From positions 1 through 48,068 of the forward strand of contig DIUR01000025.1 in NCBI GenBank assembly GCA_002428265.1: a stretch of 48,068 bases of DNA, given 5' to 3'. This document shows positions 15,432 through 23,979 of the stretch, piece by piece (the stretch's first letter is position 1; each line of letters begins with the position of its first letter). A program made the position numbers and the translations under genes. The notes below the pieces were generated by a model that saw only the letters and a program-made list of their open reading frames with translations, was not told the DNA's origin and did no database searches. The stretch is from Bacteriovoracaceae bacterium UBA6153 (GTDB lineage: Bacteria; Bdellovibrionota; Bacteriovoracia; Bacteriovoracales; Bacteriovoracaceae).

Positions 15432-17977
15432 AATTTTTCTGGCGTGACTTCAAATCCGATAAAGCATTCAACTGGTTTTATATTCTCTGTGCTGCTCTAG
15501 GGATTATCGGACTCTTGTTAGTTGAGTCTTTTAAAGTTGGTATCGAAGAAAAGATCGCCAAGAATGCAAAGAACTTTATTGCTTCTGATCTCTCTGTTTC
15601 ATCTAGACGAGCTATCACTCCAGATGAAACAAAAAATATCGAAGATTTTTTAGCGGCTAAAAATTATACTTATGCACGCTGGATTGAAACTTACTCACTC
15701 GTCATGAAAGTGACAGACGGAGTGAACTCAGACCCACTTTCGAAACTTGCAGATTTAAACTTCGTCACTCCTGAATTTCCTTTTTACGGCGGAGTCGTGC
15801 TTGAAGATCAAGGAAGAAAAGGGCCAGGAGACTGGGCCTCTATACATACAACACCAACTGTCTGGATGAGTCGTGATTTATCATGGGAATTGGACGTTAA
15901 AGTTGGTGATAAGCTAAAAGTAGGGGAAGCTGAGTTTACAGTAGGCGGAATTATTCTTCAGGATCAGTTCTCATCATTTAGAGGATTTAATCTTGCGCCT
16001 AAAATTTTTATTTCTCATAATTTTATTAAAGAGACTGAGCTTATAAAGTTTGGATCCACTGTAACAACTAGTTATTCAATTAAACTTCCATCGGATATTC
16101 CTGCCAAGTCTGTTCAAACAGAACTTCGAAAAAGTGTTCCTGATAGAAGTATAAAAATTGCTACACCAGAAGAGTCTAGTCAGCAAATCAACAGATCATT
16201 AACTCTACTTACTGATTACCTGAGCCTGATTACTCTAATGACTTATTTACTCAGCTTAGTTGGATTGTATTATTTCACTCAGCATTTTCTTTCTAAGAAG
16301 TTAAAAACATTTTCTATCTATAAAGCAATGGGAATCAAAACATCATTTCTTTTTAGTGTGAATTTTGCTCATCTGATTGTTCTGACTTTTGCAGCAGTCA
16401 TTATTTCCACTGGACTATTGTTGACTGCACTTCCGTTTGTTGAAAGATTTTTCTCAAACCTGGCGGGAGAGGAATTGTTTTTTAGGTTGAGCACACTTTC
16501 TCTCGTGAAAATTCTTGCTCTGTCATTTGGAGGAAGTTTACTGGCATTGAGTCCACTATTTTGGGGAGCTATGCAGACTCCGGTCGCAACAATCTTCCAG
16601 GATCTTCCTGCACAGTTAAAAAGAATTAAGTTTTATTATTTTCTTCCTTTGCTTCTTTATGTAATTGTCCTGGCAGTTATTTTGGCGAACTCATTTAAAG
16701 TCGGCTCTCTTTTTTTAGGAGCTCTGGGGATTATTATCATTCTTGCCGCAATCTTGTTTAAGTTATTTACTAACTTTCTAGATAAAATGTCATCTCGTTT
16801 TGCTTTTGTTAATCGTCATGCCTCTAGAACACTTAGCAGGTATTTCACATCTTCGTTTACAATTTTTATCTGTCTTCTAATGGGGATGACTTTAACGACG
16901 TTTATTTTTCAACTAGAGAGTTCTCTAAGACAGGAGTTCACCCAGACTTATGGTGATAGAAGACCTGATCTTTTTCTCTTTGATCTTCAAGATTCTCAAG
17001 CAGAAGATTTTGAAAAGATCACAACTGCTGAAGGCTGGAATAGAACAATGTTTGCTCCAATGATTAGAGCAAGGTTGCTTAAAATTAATGATCAGCCATT
17101 GCAAAAAGAGAAGGCTACTGCGACAGAAGAAGCAAACTTTCAGACTCGTGAAGAAGAAAATTCTGAAAGAGTCAGAAATCGTGGAATCAATTTAAGTTAC
17201 AGACCTGCGCTTTCTTGGTCTGAGACTTTGGTGGCAGGAAAATTCAATGGTGAAGTCTGTGATCCAACAGTTAAAGTTTGTGAAATTTCACTAGAGCAAA
17301 GTTACGCGAGAAGATTAGGAGCAGACCTTGGAGATAAGCTTGTCTTTGATGTAAGCGGAATTGAAGTTGAAGGGATTGTTACAAGTATGCGAACTGTAAA
17401 GTGGACAAGTTTCGAACCCAACTTTTTTATTCTTTTTCAACCTGGAGTTCTAGAAGAGGCGCCAAAAACTTATCTTTCATCAATTAAAGTAAAAAACCTT
17501 GATGAAAAACGAAGAGTCTTTTCTAAAATGGCCTCTACATTTCCAAGTGTCTCAATGCTGGAAGTCTCAGAGCTGGTACGGAAAATTACAACGATTTTTG
17601 ATCTTATGGCGATCGCCATTAAGTTCATTTCATTCTTATCGCTTTTTGTGGCCTTAGTTGTCCTCGTTGCAGTGAGCTTTAATCATCTCGAGCTAAGAAA
17701 AAGAGAGATGAGCTTATTTTACATGCTGGGCCTTAAGACTGAACTTATTAAAAAGATTTACGGCAGAGAGTTCACTTTTTTGATTTCACTTTGTGTGTTC
17801 TTGTCATTAATTTTTGGCACAGCACTTACGTGGATAATTATGAAAAATATTTTCAATTCGACTGCAGATTTCCGCCTGGGATTTGTGCTTCCAGTTGTAT
17901 CCGCACTTGGACTCTTGTTATTAACAATTGTCGTAATGAGAATTAATCAACTGGTAAAGAATAAGAATTTATTTTAA
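15419..17977 (+). CDS. ABC transporter permease with two FtsX domains, YbbP-like
   Basis: The 852-residue inner-membrane protein starts with a hydrophobic helix (about residues 18-36), then a periplasmic MacB-PCD-like region. A first three-helix FtsX domain follows around residues 275-400, then further helices near 410-460 and 480-505. After a second periplasmic region comes the final FtsX domain (about residues 735-845). The repeated S-x-x-K-A-M-G-I-K and M-L-G-L-K-T-E segments are coupling helices for the ATPase. This is the YbbP/LolC-LolE duplicated plan in one chain. Likely partners are the upstream ATPase and, functionally, the TesA-like hydrolase, perhaps to remove lipids from the membrane. 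Its stop overlaps that of the convergent gene by 4 bases. Confidence 0.9.
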   Translation: MSFIKFFWRDFKSDKAFNWFYILCAALGIIGLLLVESFKVGIEEKIAKNAKNFIASDLSVSSRRAITPDETKNIEDFLAAKNYTYARWIETYSLVMKVTDGVNSDPLSKLADLNFVTPEFPFYGGVVLEDQGRKGPGDWASIHTTPTVWMSRDLSWELDVKVGDKLKVGEAEFTVGGIILQDQFSSFRGFNLAPKIFISHNFIKETELIKFGSTVTTSYSIKLPSDIPAKSVQTELRKSVPDRSIKIATPEESSQQINRSLTLLTDYLSLITLMTYLLSLVGLYYFTQHFLSKKLKTFSIYKAMGIKTSFLFSVNFAHLIVLTFAAVIISTGLLLTALPFVERFFSNLAGEELFFRLSTLSLVKILALSFGGSLLALSPLFWGAMQTPVATIFQDLPAQLKRIKFYYFLPLLLYVIVLAVILANSFKVGSLFLGALGIIIILAAILFKLFTNFLDKMSSRFAFVNRHASRTLSRYFTSSFTIFICLLMGMTLTTFIFQLESSLRQEFTQTYGDRRPDLFLFDLQDSQAEDFEKITTAEGWNRTMFAPMIRARLLKINDQPLQKEKATATEEANFQTREEENSERVRNRGINLSYRPALSWSETLVAGKFNGEVCDPTVKVCEISLEQSYARRLGADLGDKLVFDVSGIEVEGIVTSMRTVKWTSFEPNFFILFQPGVLEEAPKTYLSSIKVKNLDEKRRVFSKMASTFPSVSMLEVSELVRKITTIFDLMAIAIKFISFLSLFVALVVLVAVSFNHLELRKREMSLFYMLGLKTELIKKIYGREFTFLISLCVFLSLIFGTALTWIIMKNIFNSTADFRLGFVLPVVSALGLLLLTIVVMRINQLVKNKNLF

Positions 17978-18459
17978 AGCTGGTTTCTTAATGGTTGAAC
18001 AATTTCTAAAGCTTCGGTAGAGCGTTTCAGGTAGTACTTTACACCAATTGCAACCTCTACCATTTGATCTTGTTCAGCATAACTAACTTGTCCATTGTTG
18101 TATGAATTAACAGTGAAAGGTGAGAACTTAACTTTTATTTTCCAATTAGGGTCACTCAAATTTGATTTATATGCATACTGTCCATGGCAAATTGAACTAC
18201 CAAAATCCCATTGATCTTTTGACCTGGCAGAAGTCGGAGTGTCTAGAACGCTGACTTTAATATTTTCCTTAGGGGCCTGATCTTTATTGTATCCAGTGCA
18301 ATTGCAGTCATAAGAACACAATTTTTCACCGGCCACATTGTCTACACCTGGTGCTTTGGCCACGCATTTACAAACGAATACATCATGGGCTGCTTTTGCA
18401 TCATCTATTAAAGAAAATGATGAGGCGATAGCTAAAAGCATGAATAAGTTTCTAAGCAT
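17974..18459 (-). CDS. Small cysteine-rich secreted protein, unknown family
   Basis: The 161-residue product has a signal peptide (MLRNLFMLLAIASSFSLIDDAKA) and then a cysteine cluster, V-C-K-C near residue 30 and L-C-S-Y-D-C-N-C near 48, with one more Cys near 91 (SSICHGQ). Such spacing suggests disulfides in the periplasm or outside. The start at 18459 is preferred over 18498 because TGGAGA lies just before that ATG and the signal peptide begins there. It is convergent with the YbbP-like gene, with overlapping stops. I recognise no family. Confidence 0.75.
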   Translation of the reverse strand: MLRNLFMLLAIASSFSLIDDAKAAHDVFVCKCVAKAPGVDNVAGEKLCSYDCNCTGYNKDQAPKENIKVSVLDTPTSARSKDQWDFGSSICHGQYAYKSNLSDPNWKIKVKFSPFTVNSYNNGQVSYAEQDQMVEVAIGVKYYLKRSTEALEIVQPLRNQL

Positions 18460-18579
18460 AAATTCTCCAGGAGTGACACTTTGTGATGAATTGTACAATT
18501 AAACAAGATTTCAGGGATAGGTACATTGTAAAAAAGGGAAGTGCTGTCAATTCTTTGGCCAGTTTGTTAGTATGCTCTC

Positions 18580-19518
18580 ATGACGAATTATATAGTTATA
18601 TTCATATGCTTAATTGCCGGGATCATTTGTAAACATGTGAGGCATTTTCCAAAGCAGACACCACAAGCTTTCAATTCGTTTATCACTTATATGTCACTGC
18701 CTGCCTTAGTTTTTACTCAGGTTCCTAAACTTTTAGTGACGATGGATTTCTCTGGACGCTGGTGGCTACCTGTTTCAATGGCATGGTTTTGTTTTATCCT
18801 TTCTTATTTTATCTTTAGTTTCATTGGAAAAAAATTAAATTGGAAAGACACCAAAACCGGAGCCCTGATTCTGACGGCAGGTTTGGGAAACACTTCCTTT
18901 GTGGGGCTTCCTTTACTTGAATCTTTAATTGGTAAAGAAGCTGTTCCTATCGGGATATTAATCGATCAGCCAGGGAGTTTTTTAACTCTTTCAACTATTG
19001 GTATTATTGTGGCTTCAATGTATTCAGGGGCGAAAGTTACACCTGGATTTATTGCCAGAAGAGTTTTTTCTTTCCCACCTTTTTGGGCCTTAATCATTTC
19101 AGTTTTATGGTTCATTATCTTTGGGCATAGTCATCCAAATAGTCTGGATGGAATCATTTCACCGTTAGAGAAAATTGCAGGAACACTTGTTCCACTTGCG
19201 CTATTTTCTGTTGGCTATCAGCTTACTTTTGAGTTGGCAGTCTTTAAAAGACGATGGGTTCCGTTGGCGCTTGGACTCTCTTTTAAGTTACTCATTTTTC
19301 CGGCCTTCTTTGCCTTTTTTTATATGAAAGTTTTAGGTGGATCAGACCTGGTTACTCATGTCATCGTTATTGAATCGGCGATGGCCACGATGATTACCGC
19401 TGCTGTTGTTGCCAATGAATTTAATCTTGATAGTGAGATTACTAACCTGATGGTTGGAGTGAGTATTCCATTGTCACTGATTACTGTACCATTATGGAAT
19501 TATTTTCTAGGCTTTTAG
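18580..19518 (+). CDS. AEC (auxin efflux carrier) family transporter
   Basis: The 312-residue protein has about ten hydrophobic segments in two halves, as in AEC family permeases (MdcF, bacterial relatives of PIN carriers). Typical traits are the proline-containing segment Y-M-S-L-P-A-L-V-F near residue 38, and the glycine-rich LTAGLGNTSFVGLPLLESLIG near 105, where the N-x-x-F-x-G-x-P pattern is characteristic. The substrate is probably an organic anion but is not shown by context. No strong ribosome site precedes the ATG at 18580. The stop overlaps that of the opposing M15 peptidase gene. Confidence 0.88.
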   Translation: MTNYIVIFICLIAGIICKHVRHFPKQTPQAFNSFITYMSLPALVFTQVPKLLVTMDFSGRWWLPVSMAWFCFILSYFIFSFIGKKLNWKDTKTGALILTAGLGNTSFVGLPLLESLIGKEAVPIGILIDQPGSFLTLSTIGIIVASMYSGAKVTPGFIARRVFSFPPFWALIISVLWFIIFGHSHPNSLDGIISPLEKIAGTLVPLALFSVGYQLTFELAVFKRRWVPLALGLSFKLLIFPAFFAFFYMKVLGGSDLVTHVIVIESAMATMITAAVVANEFNLDSEITNLMVGVSIPLSLITVPLWNYFLGF

Positions 19519-20174
19519 ATATTGATAAAGCGACGGTAAATTTCAGGTAATTCCTGAAGAATAATAGATTTTAATTCGATATCAGTTTCTAGGATTGTTT
19601 GTTCAATGAGTTCAAAAGTTAAATTCTTCTGATACACATTGGAAATTGGAGCATAACTAATGTGCCAGCTCTCAGGAGCAATTCCCCCAAGATCGGCTGA
19701 ATAAGGGCGAAAGAAATCATAATCTTTAAGAGATCCATTTAACCATTGATGAAATTCATAAAAAATTCCACCGGGAAGACTTTCTTGTGGCAATAGCTGC
19801 GCTTTATATCCCTCAGGCATGCGGCTTTGGTCGTAGACATCAATATCCGTGCCCCAATGATGTCTGCTGGCCCCAGGAAGTGCTGACCATCTTAAAATGG
19901 CATAGAGAATTTCTTTAGGAGAAAGTTTTGAATAGTCCTGTGCGATCCCCTGATCATTAAAAAGTGGACGCTCTCCACGTGCTTTAGCATTCCAGATTCT
20001 CAATTGATGATCAAATCCACGAAAGGCACTTTCAATCATCAGATGAAAGCCTTCTGCCGTAGCAGCATCTCGCAGGCCGTTTAAAGCTTCAAGCATATCG
20101 ATATTAACTAGGAGCTGACTTGGTTCATCTTTAATCAAGTGAATTTCAGTTTTTCCTGTAAGAATAACGTTCAT
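19515..20174 (-). CDS. M15-family D-Ala-D-Ala carboxypeptidase-like metallopeptidase
   Basis: The 219-residue protein carries the zinc motifs of the VanY/DdcB group: S103-R-H105-H-W-G108-T-D-I-D112 and the later E-S-W-H171, matching S-x-H-x-x-G-x-x-x-D and W-H. Upstream, SAFRGFDHQLRIWN (residues 49-62) matches the S-x-x-R-x-x-x-x-Q substrate strand. There is no signal peptide, unlike most wall peptidases, so it may act on cytosolic muropeptides or leave by another route. It is last in a four-gene minus-strand operon, overlapping rlmN by ATGA. Confidence 0.85.
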   Translation of the reverse strand: MNVILTGKTEIHLIKDEPSQLLVNIDMLEALNGLRDAATAEGFHLMIESAFRGFDHQLRIWNAKARGERPLFNDQGIAQDYSKLSPKEILYAILRWSALPGASRHHWGTDIDVYDQSRMPEGYKAQLLPQESLPGGIFYEFHQWLNGSLKDYDFFRPYSADLGGIAPESWHISYAPISNVYQKNLTFELIEQTILETDIELKSIILQELPEIYRRFINI

Positions 20175-21217
20175 GCCAGCGCCTTGGTATTTAATTGTCC
20201 GCAGGCAGCGAGAATATCATCGCCTTTGGTGGTTCTAATCAGTGCTGGTAGTTTATAACTCTCAATGATTTTTTGAAAAGCTAATATTCGCTCGTCAGAT
20301 GGTCTTTGGTATTCTGAGCCTGGAAAAGGATTGAAGGGAATCAAGTTAACGATCGCCATACGCTCTTTTAAATAAGCTCCAGTAGCATGAGCATCTTCAT
20401 CTGAGTCATTAAAATCTTTAATAAGCAAATATTCATAAATAATGTATTGTTTGCGGGCAAGAGGAATGCTGTCGATATAATCCATCACCTCACTAAGCGG
20501 GAAGCGTTGGTTGATAGGAATAAGTTTATTTCTTTTTTCTTCAATAACTGAATGAAGTGAAAGAGCAAGATTTACGCCTGGCATTTCTTCGTTCCATCTC
20601 TTTAATCCAGGTAAATACCCTGCAGTTGAAACTGTTATTTTTTGAACACCTAAACTCATCCCGTGTTGATCGAGAAAAATTTCACTGGCCTTTTTAACAG
20701 CATCAAAATTGTGGAGAGGTTCACCTTGACCCATATAAACGATATTTTTTAATTGATGATCATCTGGCCTGTTTTTCTTTAACCAGTTCCAGGCAAGAAT
20801 GAACTGCCCAATAATTTCTTCAGTTCCTAAATGCCTTTTTAATCCTTGAGTTCCGGTAAAACAAAATGAACACTTCATGGCGCAACCGACCTGAGTCGAC
20901 AGACAAATTGTATATTTACTTTGGAACGGGATAAGCACTGATTCAACTTTCTGCCCATCAGCTAATTTTACTAAGAACTTTACAGTCTGATCTTCAGATT
21001 CATGAATGAGCTCAATTTCTGGAAGAGTAAAGTCGAAATTCTCACTAACAAATTCACGAGCCTTCTTAGAAAGGTTATGGTGCTCACACTTAGAAGTATT
21101 TTTTTCTTTGTAATGGTGTTTGTAAAGTAGAGAGGCACTTGCAGGATTGAGTGCATTAGAAATAAGCAGTTCTTTGAGATCGTTAAAATTGTGTTGATAG
21201 AATGATGACTTAAGCAT
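20171..21217 (-). CDS. rlmN: Dual-specificity 23S rRNA/tRNA adenine-C2 methyltransferase RlmN
   Basis: The 348-residue radical SAM enzyme methylates C2 of A2503 in 23S rRNA and A37 in some tRNAs. The cluster motif is C112-A-M-K-C116-S-F-C119, the correct C-x3-C-x2-C. The catalytic resolving cysteine is in the C-terminal A-A-C339-G-Q-L. Other marks are YMGQGEPLHNFD near residue 166, V-S-T-A-G-Y near 203, and the LALSLHS segment near 220. The mechanistic cysteine before the cluster region is present (VGC). It overlaps the HutD-like gene upstream by 8 bases and the peptidase gene downstream by 4. Confidence 0.95.
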   Translation of the reverse strand: MLKSSFYQHNFNDLKELLISNALNPASASLLYKHHYKEKNTSKCEHHNLSKKAREFVSENFDFTLPEIELIHESEDQTVKFLVKLADGQKVESVLIPFQSKYTICLSTQVGCAMKCSFCFTGTQGLKRHLGTEEIIGQFILAWNWLKKNRPDDHQLKNIVYMGQGEPLHNFDAVKKASEIFLDQHGMSLGVQKITVSTAGYLPGLKRWNEEMPGVNLALSLHSVIEEKRNKLIPINQRFPLSEVMDYIDSIPLARKQYIIYEYLLIKDFNDSDEDAHATGAYLKERMAIVNLIPFNPFPGSEYQRPSDERILAFQKIIESYKLPALIRTTKGDDILAACGQLNTKALA

Positions 21218-21719
21218 CTTTTAAACTCACATCTATGATTAAAAGATTTTTAGCTCTTGTCGTGCTTAATCCGATTCGATCAGCGCGCTCAAGCTTATAC
21301 AGTGTATTCTCACTATGATCGTAAATAAATTTATAGTCGGTGTCTGACATAATCATTAAAGATTCATTAACGGCAATGGGTTGAACACTCAGTCTTGATC
21401 TGGCCTTCGCTCTTTGGGTCATGACATTAAAATCAATACAGCTTCCGTTAATTAATTTGCATTCGATGGGCTCTTCGCCAGTGAAATCTAAGGGAGTAAA
21501 GGTTTCAGTAAAACGAATCTCGTTGAAGAAAAATCCATTGCCTTCTAAAAGAAGTAAATGGCGATCGATTCCAGGAAAGATTGAAAATGGTCCATCCTGA
21601 GAGACAGTTGCTCTTGAGAGACGAACAACACCATCTAGCTTAAAGAGTTCTGTAGTAACTCCGCCACCATTTTTCCATGGCATTTGAATAAAGTTTTTTT
21701 CATTCAGTATTTCAAGCAT
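21210..21719 (-). CDS. HutD/Ves family protein (DUF886)
   Basis: The 169-residue protein begins with M-P-W-K-N-G-G-G-V-T-T-E-L (residues 13-25), the signature of HutD/Ves, a bicupin fold. A second recognisable block is W-R-x-S-type (VVRLSRATVSQDGPFSIFPGIDRHLLLLEGNG, residues 31-62), also typical. HutD proteins sit with histidine-use genes in many bacteria, and E. coli Ves is linked to cold growth. No hut genes are near here, so no pathway can be given. It lies 2 bases after the DUF1456 gene and overlaps rlmN. Confidence 0.85.
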   Translation of the reverse strand: MLEILNEKNFIQMPWKNGGGVTTELFKLDGVVRLSRATVSQDGPFSIFPGIDRHLLLLEGNGFFFNEIRFTETFTPLDFTGEEPIECKLINGSCIDFNVMTQRAKARSRLSVQPIAVNESLMIMSDTDYKFIYDHSENTLYKLERADRIGLSTTRAKNLLIIDVSLKDA

Positions 21720-21721
21720 GA

Positions 21722-22186
21722 TTATGTACGCTGATGTTTGATCGCAAGACCTTTAAAGAAATTTCTTAAAAGCTGATCACCACATTCTCTATAATTCACA
21801 TGCCCTTTTTTTCTTAAAAGAGCACTTAATTCAGATCTACCGACTTTGAATCCGGCAAGAGCAAGGATGTCGTGCATGTCATCTTCTTTTAATTCGAAGG
21901 CCACTCTCAGTTTTTTTAGAACGGTGTTGTTGGTGATAGGAAATTCAAACGGAGCAGGTGCACGCGTTTCATCTTTGCCGCGTTTTAAATAAACTAGACC
22001 ATCTAGAAAATGGGCCATGACTTCATCACTGCAAAGAATATATCCTTCATCTTCTTCATTTTTTAAGTAAGCCTTAACTTCTTCAAGAGGAACACTGATT
22101 CCTGAGAGCTTCATCAGATCAACTAATTTAGAGTCACCGACATCTAAAAGGAAACGTATGCTGCGAAGATAATCGTTATTGGTCAT
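21722..22186 (-). CDS. DUF1456 family protein (YehS-like)
   Basis: The 154-residue protein shows two repeats of the DUF1456 module. MTNNDYLRSIRFLLDVGDSK... and NNTVLKKLRVAFELKEDDM... each lead into a segment with L-A/S-G-x-x-V/F and S/E-L-x-A-x-L-x-K. E. coli YehS is the reference member; its role is unclear. It is the first gene of the four-gene minus-strand operon (DUF1456, HutD-like, rlmN, M15). Its start region faces the divergent metallopeptidase gene across a 181-base gap containing the operator palindrome, so the operator could act on either direction. Confidence 0.88.
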   Translation of the reverse strand: MTNNDYLRSIRFLLDVGDSKLVDLMKLSGISVPLEEVKAYLKNEEDEGYILCSDEVMAHFLDGLVYLKRGKDETRAPAPFEFPITNNTVLKKLRVAFELKEDDMHDILALAGFKVGRSELSALLRKKGHVNYRECGDQLLRNFFKGLAIKHQRT

Positions 22187-22248
22187 TAAAAATCCTGTTT
22201 ATAAAAGGCTATAATTTCAGATTATTACATATAATGGCCCACCTAAAC

Positions 22249-22265
22249 TGTCTAAAGTTTAGACA
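22249..22265. promoter_or_regulatory. Perfect palindrome, candidate operator (copy 2)
   Basis: TGTCTAAAGTTTAGACA is a perfect odd-centre palindrome. It has the same TGTCTA-N5-TAGACA plan as 31-47, and differs by one base from the site before the 74-residue gene at 39082. It lies between the divergent DUF1456 and metallopeptidase genes. The motif CGACCCC follows after exactly 19 bases, as it does after copy 1. Confidence 0.6.
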
Positions 22266-22367
22266 CGTTCATGGCATTATTTCACGACCCCGGCCTTTCA
22301 AATTGTGGAAATTTCACGATCTGGCAAAATACAAGAAATTACGACAACCCCTATCGGAGCTATCTTT

Positions 22368-23492
22368 ATGAACTCGAAGACCCTAATGCTTCTGTGCACG
22401 CTGGCAGTAACAACTTTTAGCTATAGCGCTTTTTCTCAGGAATCTAGTGTTTGTGCTGATCCACTTCAAAAAATTTGTAAAGAAACTGAAGGCTTGAGAT
22501 CTCAACGTGAAGGGTATGTTAATCAATTAAAAGCTGAAATCGGGAAAGAAGCATCTGCTAATGCGGCTCCTCGAATTGCTGATATGAAGAGTAAGGTTTC
22601 AAAGTTTAAGCTCATTAAAAGAATGATTGAAACTTATAAAATTAATAATCAAGAAATCATGAAAGCAGCAAAAAAGAGAGTTGTTGGTCTTGAGTCTGTT
22701 GTGACAAATCCTGAAACCGTTGCTCTACTTAGAGGCTACATGGATCAGGCAATTAGTGAAAGTCATTTTGATGAAGCGACTAAAGTAGGTCTTAAGGGAA
22801 TTATGGCCCAAGTTATTATTGGTAACTTTGCAGACTTTCTTGAAAAAACAGGCCTTGAAGAAAGTGCACTTGGACAATTATTAAATAATCCATGTGGCTC
22901 AGATGGACTTGTAGATAATGCATTCGCAACAGAAATTAACAAGCAAAAGTACGTTTTAATCTGTCCAGGTTTTCTAGTGACACTTACTCAAACTCCAGAC
23001 TTAAGAGAGAGATTCAATTCAATCCTTCACGCAATCTCTCACGAAATGGGTCACCATATTGATAACAGCAAAGTTGGAAATCAATTGTATGCACCGTTCT
23101 TAATATGTCTTGCTCAAAATCATGCTGATAGATTTAACCTTACTAAAGAAGATGAAAAGTTCTGTAAAAAGAATACTGATAAGCCAGGTGCGTGTGCTGT
23201 TCAAACAACAATCAGCCATGCTGGTGAATTGATTGCAGATGCATGGGGTATTAAAGTTCTAAATATCCACGCTAGAAAACAAGGTTATTCATTCCAGGAA
23301 ACAAATAGTCTTTTAACGGACAGCTGGTCTAAGCTTTGTGGAACTGGAGATGAAGGTATTCACCCTTCTGGAGATTTTAGAATTGGAACATTGCTAAGAA
23401 TGGACCCGGATATGTCTTCGTACTTAGCTTGTGACAACTCAGCTATTAACAGCAAACCTGCTTGTACACTTGAAGGCGCAGTTAATATTTAA
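22368..23492 (+). CDS. Secreted zinc metallopeptidase (gluzincin type, HExxH)
   Basis: The 374-residue product has a signal peptide (MNSKTLMLLCTLAVTTFSYSAFS) followed by a charged helical region with likely coiled coil. The catalytic domain has HEMGH at residues 225-229 and a downstream E-L-I-A-D-A-W-G near 287, which fits the third zinc ligand (E-x-x-x-D) of M48-like gluzincins. Numerous cysteines flank the domain. It is exported and could act on envelope or external proteins. The start at 22368 is chosen because CGGAG lies before it and the signal peptide begins there; the ORF opens earlier at 22305. A palindromic operator lies at 22249-22265, and a terminator-like hairpin follows at 23521. 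Confidence 0.85.
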   Translation: MNSKTLMLLCTLAVTTFSYSAFSQESSVCADPLQKICKETEGLRSQREGYVNQLKAEIGKEASANAAPRIADMKSKVSKFKLIKRMIETYKINNQEIMKAAKKRVVGLESVVTNPETVALLRGYMDQAISESHFDEATKVGLKGIMAQVIIGNFADFLEKTGLEESALGQLLNNPCGSDGLVDNAFATEINKQKYVLICPGFLVTLTQTPDLRERFNSILHAISHEMGHHIDNSKVGNQLYAPFLICLAQNHADRFNLTKEDEKFCKKNTDKPGACAVQTTISHAGELIADAWGIKVLNIHARKQGYSFQETNSLLTDSWSKLCGTGDEGIHPSGDFRIGTLLRMDPDMSSYLACDNSAINSKPACTLEGAVNI

Positions 23493-23520
23493 ATGACTTT
23501 ATAATTCAATCCGTTTTACA

Positions 23521-23559
23521 ATCTCCATTGATGGCCACAAACCTCAATGGAGATTTTTT
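23521..23559 (+). terminator. Terminator-like hairpin that also contains the next gene's ribosome site
   Basis: ATCTCCATTGA (23521-23531) pairs perfectly with TCAATGGAGAT (23544-23554), followed by TTTTT. This is a good intrinsic terminator for the metallopeptidase gene. The GGAGA of the 3' arm is also the ribosome site for the ATG at 23560, so any read-through transcript would have that site hidden. Confidence 0.75.
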
Positions 23560-23979
23560 ATGTTTACCCAATTTAATTTTTCAGCCGTTTTAGTCAGTGC
23601 AGTTCTTCATATGGTTCTAGGTCTTCTGTGGTACACATTTTTCTTTAAAAAGGCCTTTCTTGAGCTTATGGGGATAACTCCAGAACATATGAGCGATGCT
23701 GAATCACAACGTGCTGCCGTTCACGGTTATTTCGCATCATTTTTCTCATATATCTTGATGGGGGTCATTCTCAGTTATTTTGTTATTTTCACAGGTTCAG
23801 CTACAGCACTTGAAGGTTTGAAATTAGGACTACTTTGCTGGGCAGGATTTACTCTGACAACGATGCTTCCAAATCACTATTTCTCAATGAAACCATTGAA
23901 ACTTGCATTAATTAATATCTCTTATCACCTTGTGGGATTATCATTGATGGGAATGATATTGGCTTCTTGGAGAAAATAA
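23560..23979 (+). CDS. DUF1761 family small membrane protein
   Basis: The 139-residue protein has four hydrophobic segments and the DUF1761 pattern: an N-terminal helix with L-G-L-L-W-Y, a loop with M-x-x-E-H-M (TPEHMSDAESQ), and later G-L-C-W-A-G-F-type residues (LLCWAGFTLTTML). Function is unknown for the family. Its ribosome site is in the 3' arm of the hairpin before it. The stop TAA shares one base with the start of the next gene, a lipoprotein, so the two form an operon. Confidence 0.85.
   Translation: MFTQFNFSAVLVSAVLHMVLGLLWYTFFFKKAFLELMGITPEHMSDAESQRAAVHGYFASFFSYILMGVILSYFVIFTGSATALEGLKLGLLCWAGFTLTTMLPNHYFSMKPLKLALINISYHLVGLSLMGMILASWRK

Noticed and set aside
22276..22318. Repeated ATTTCACGA before the metallopeptidase gene
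   Set aside because: Two 9-base copies about 35 bases apart in AT-rich DNA can be chance, and there is no dyad or third copy.
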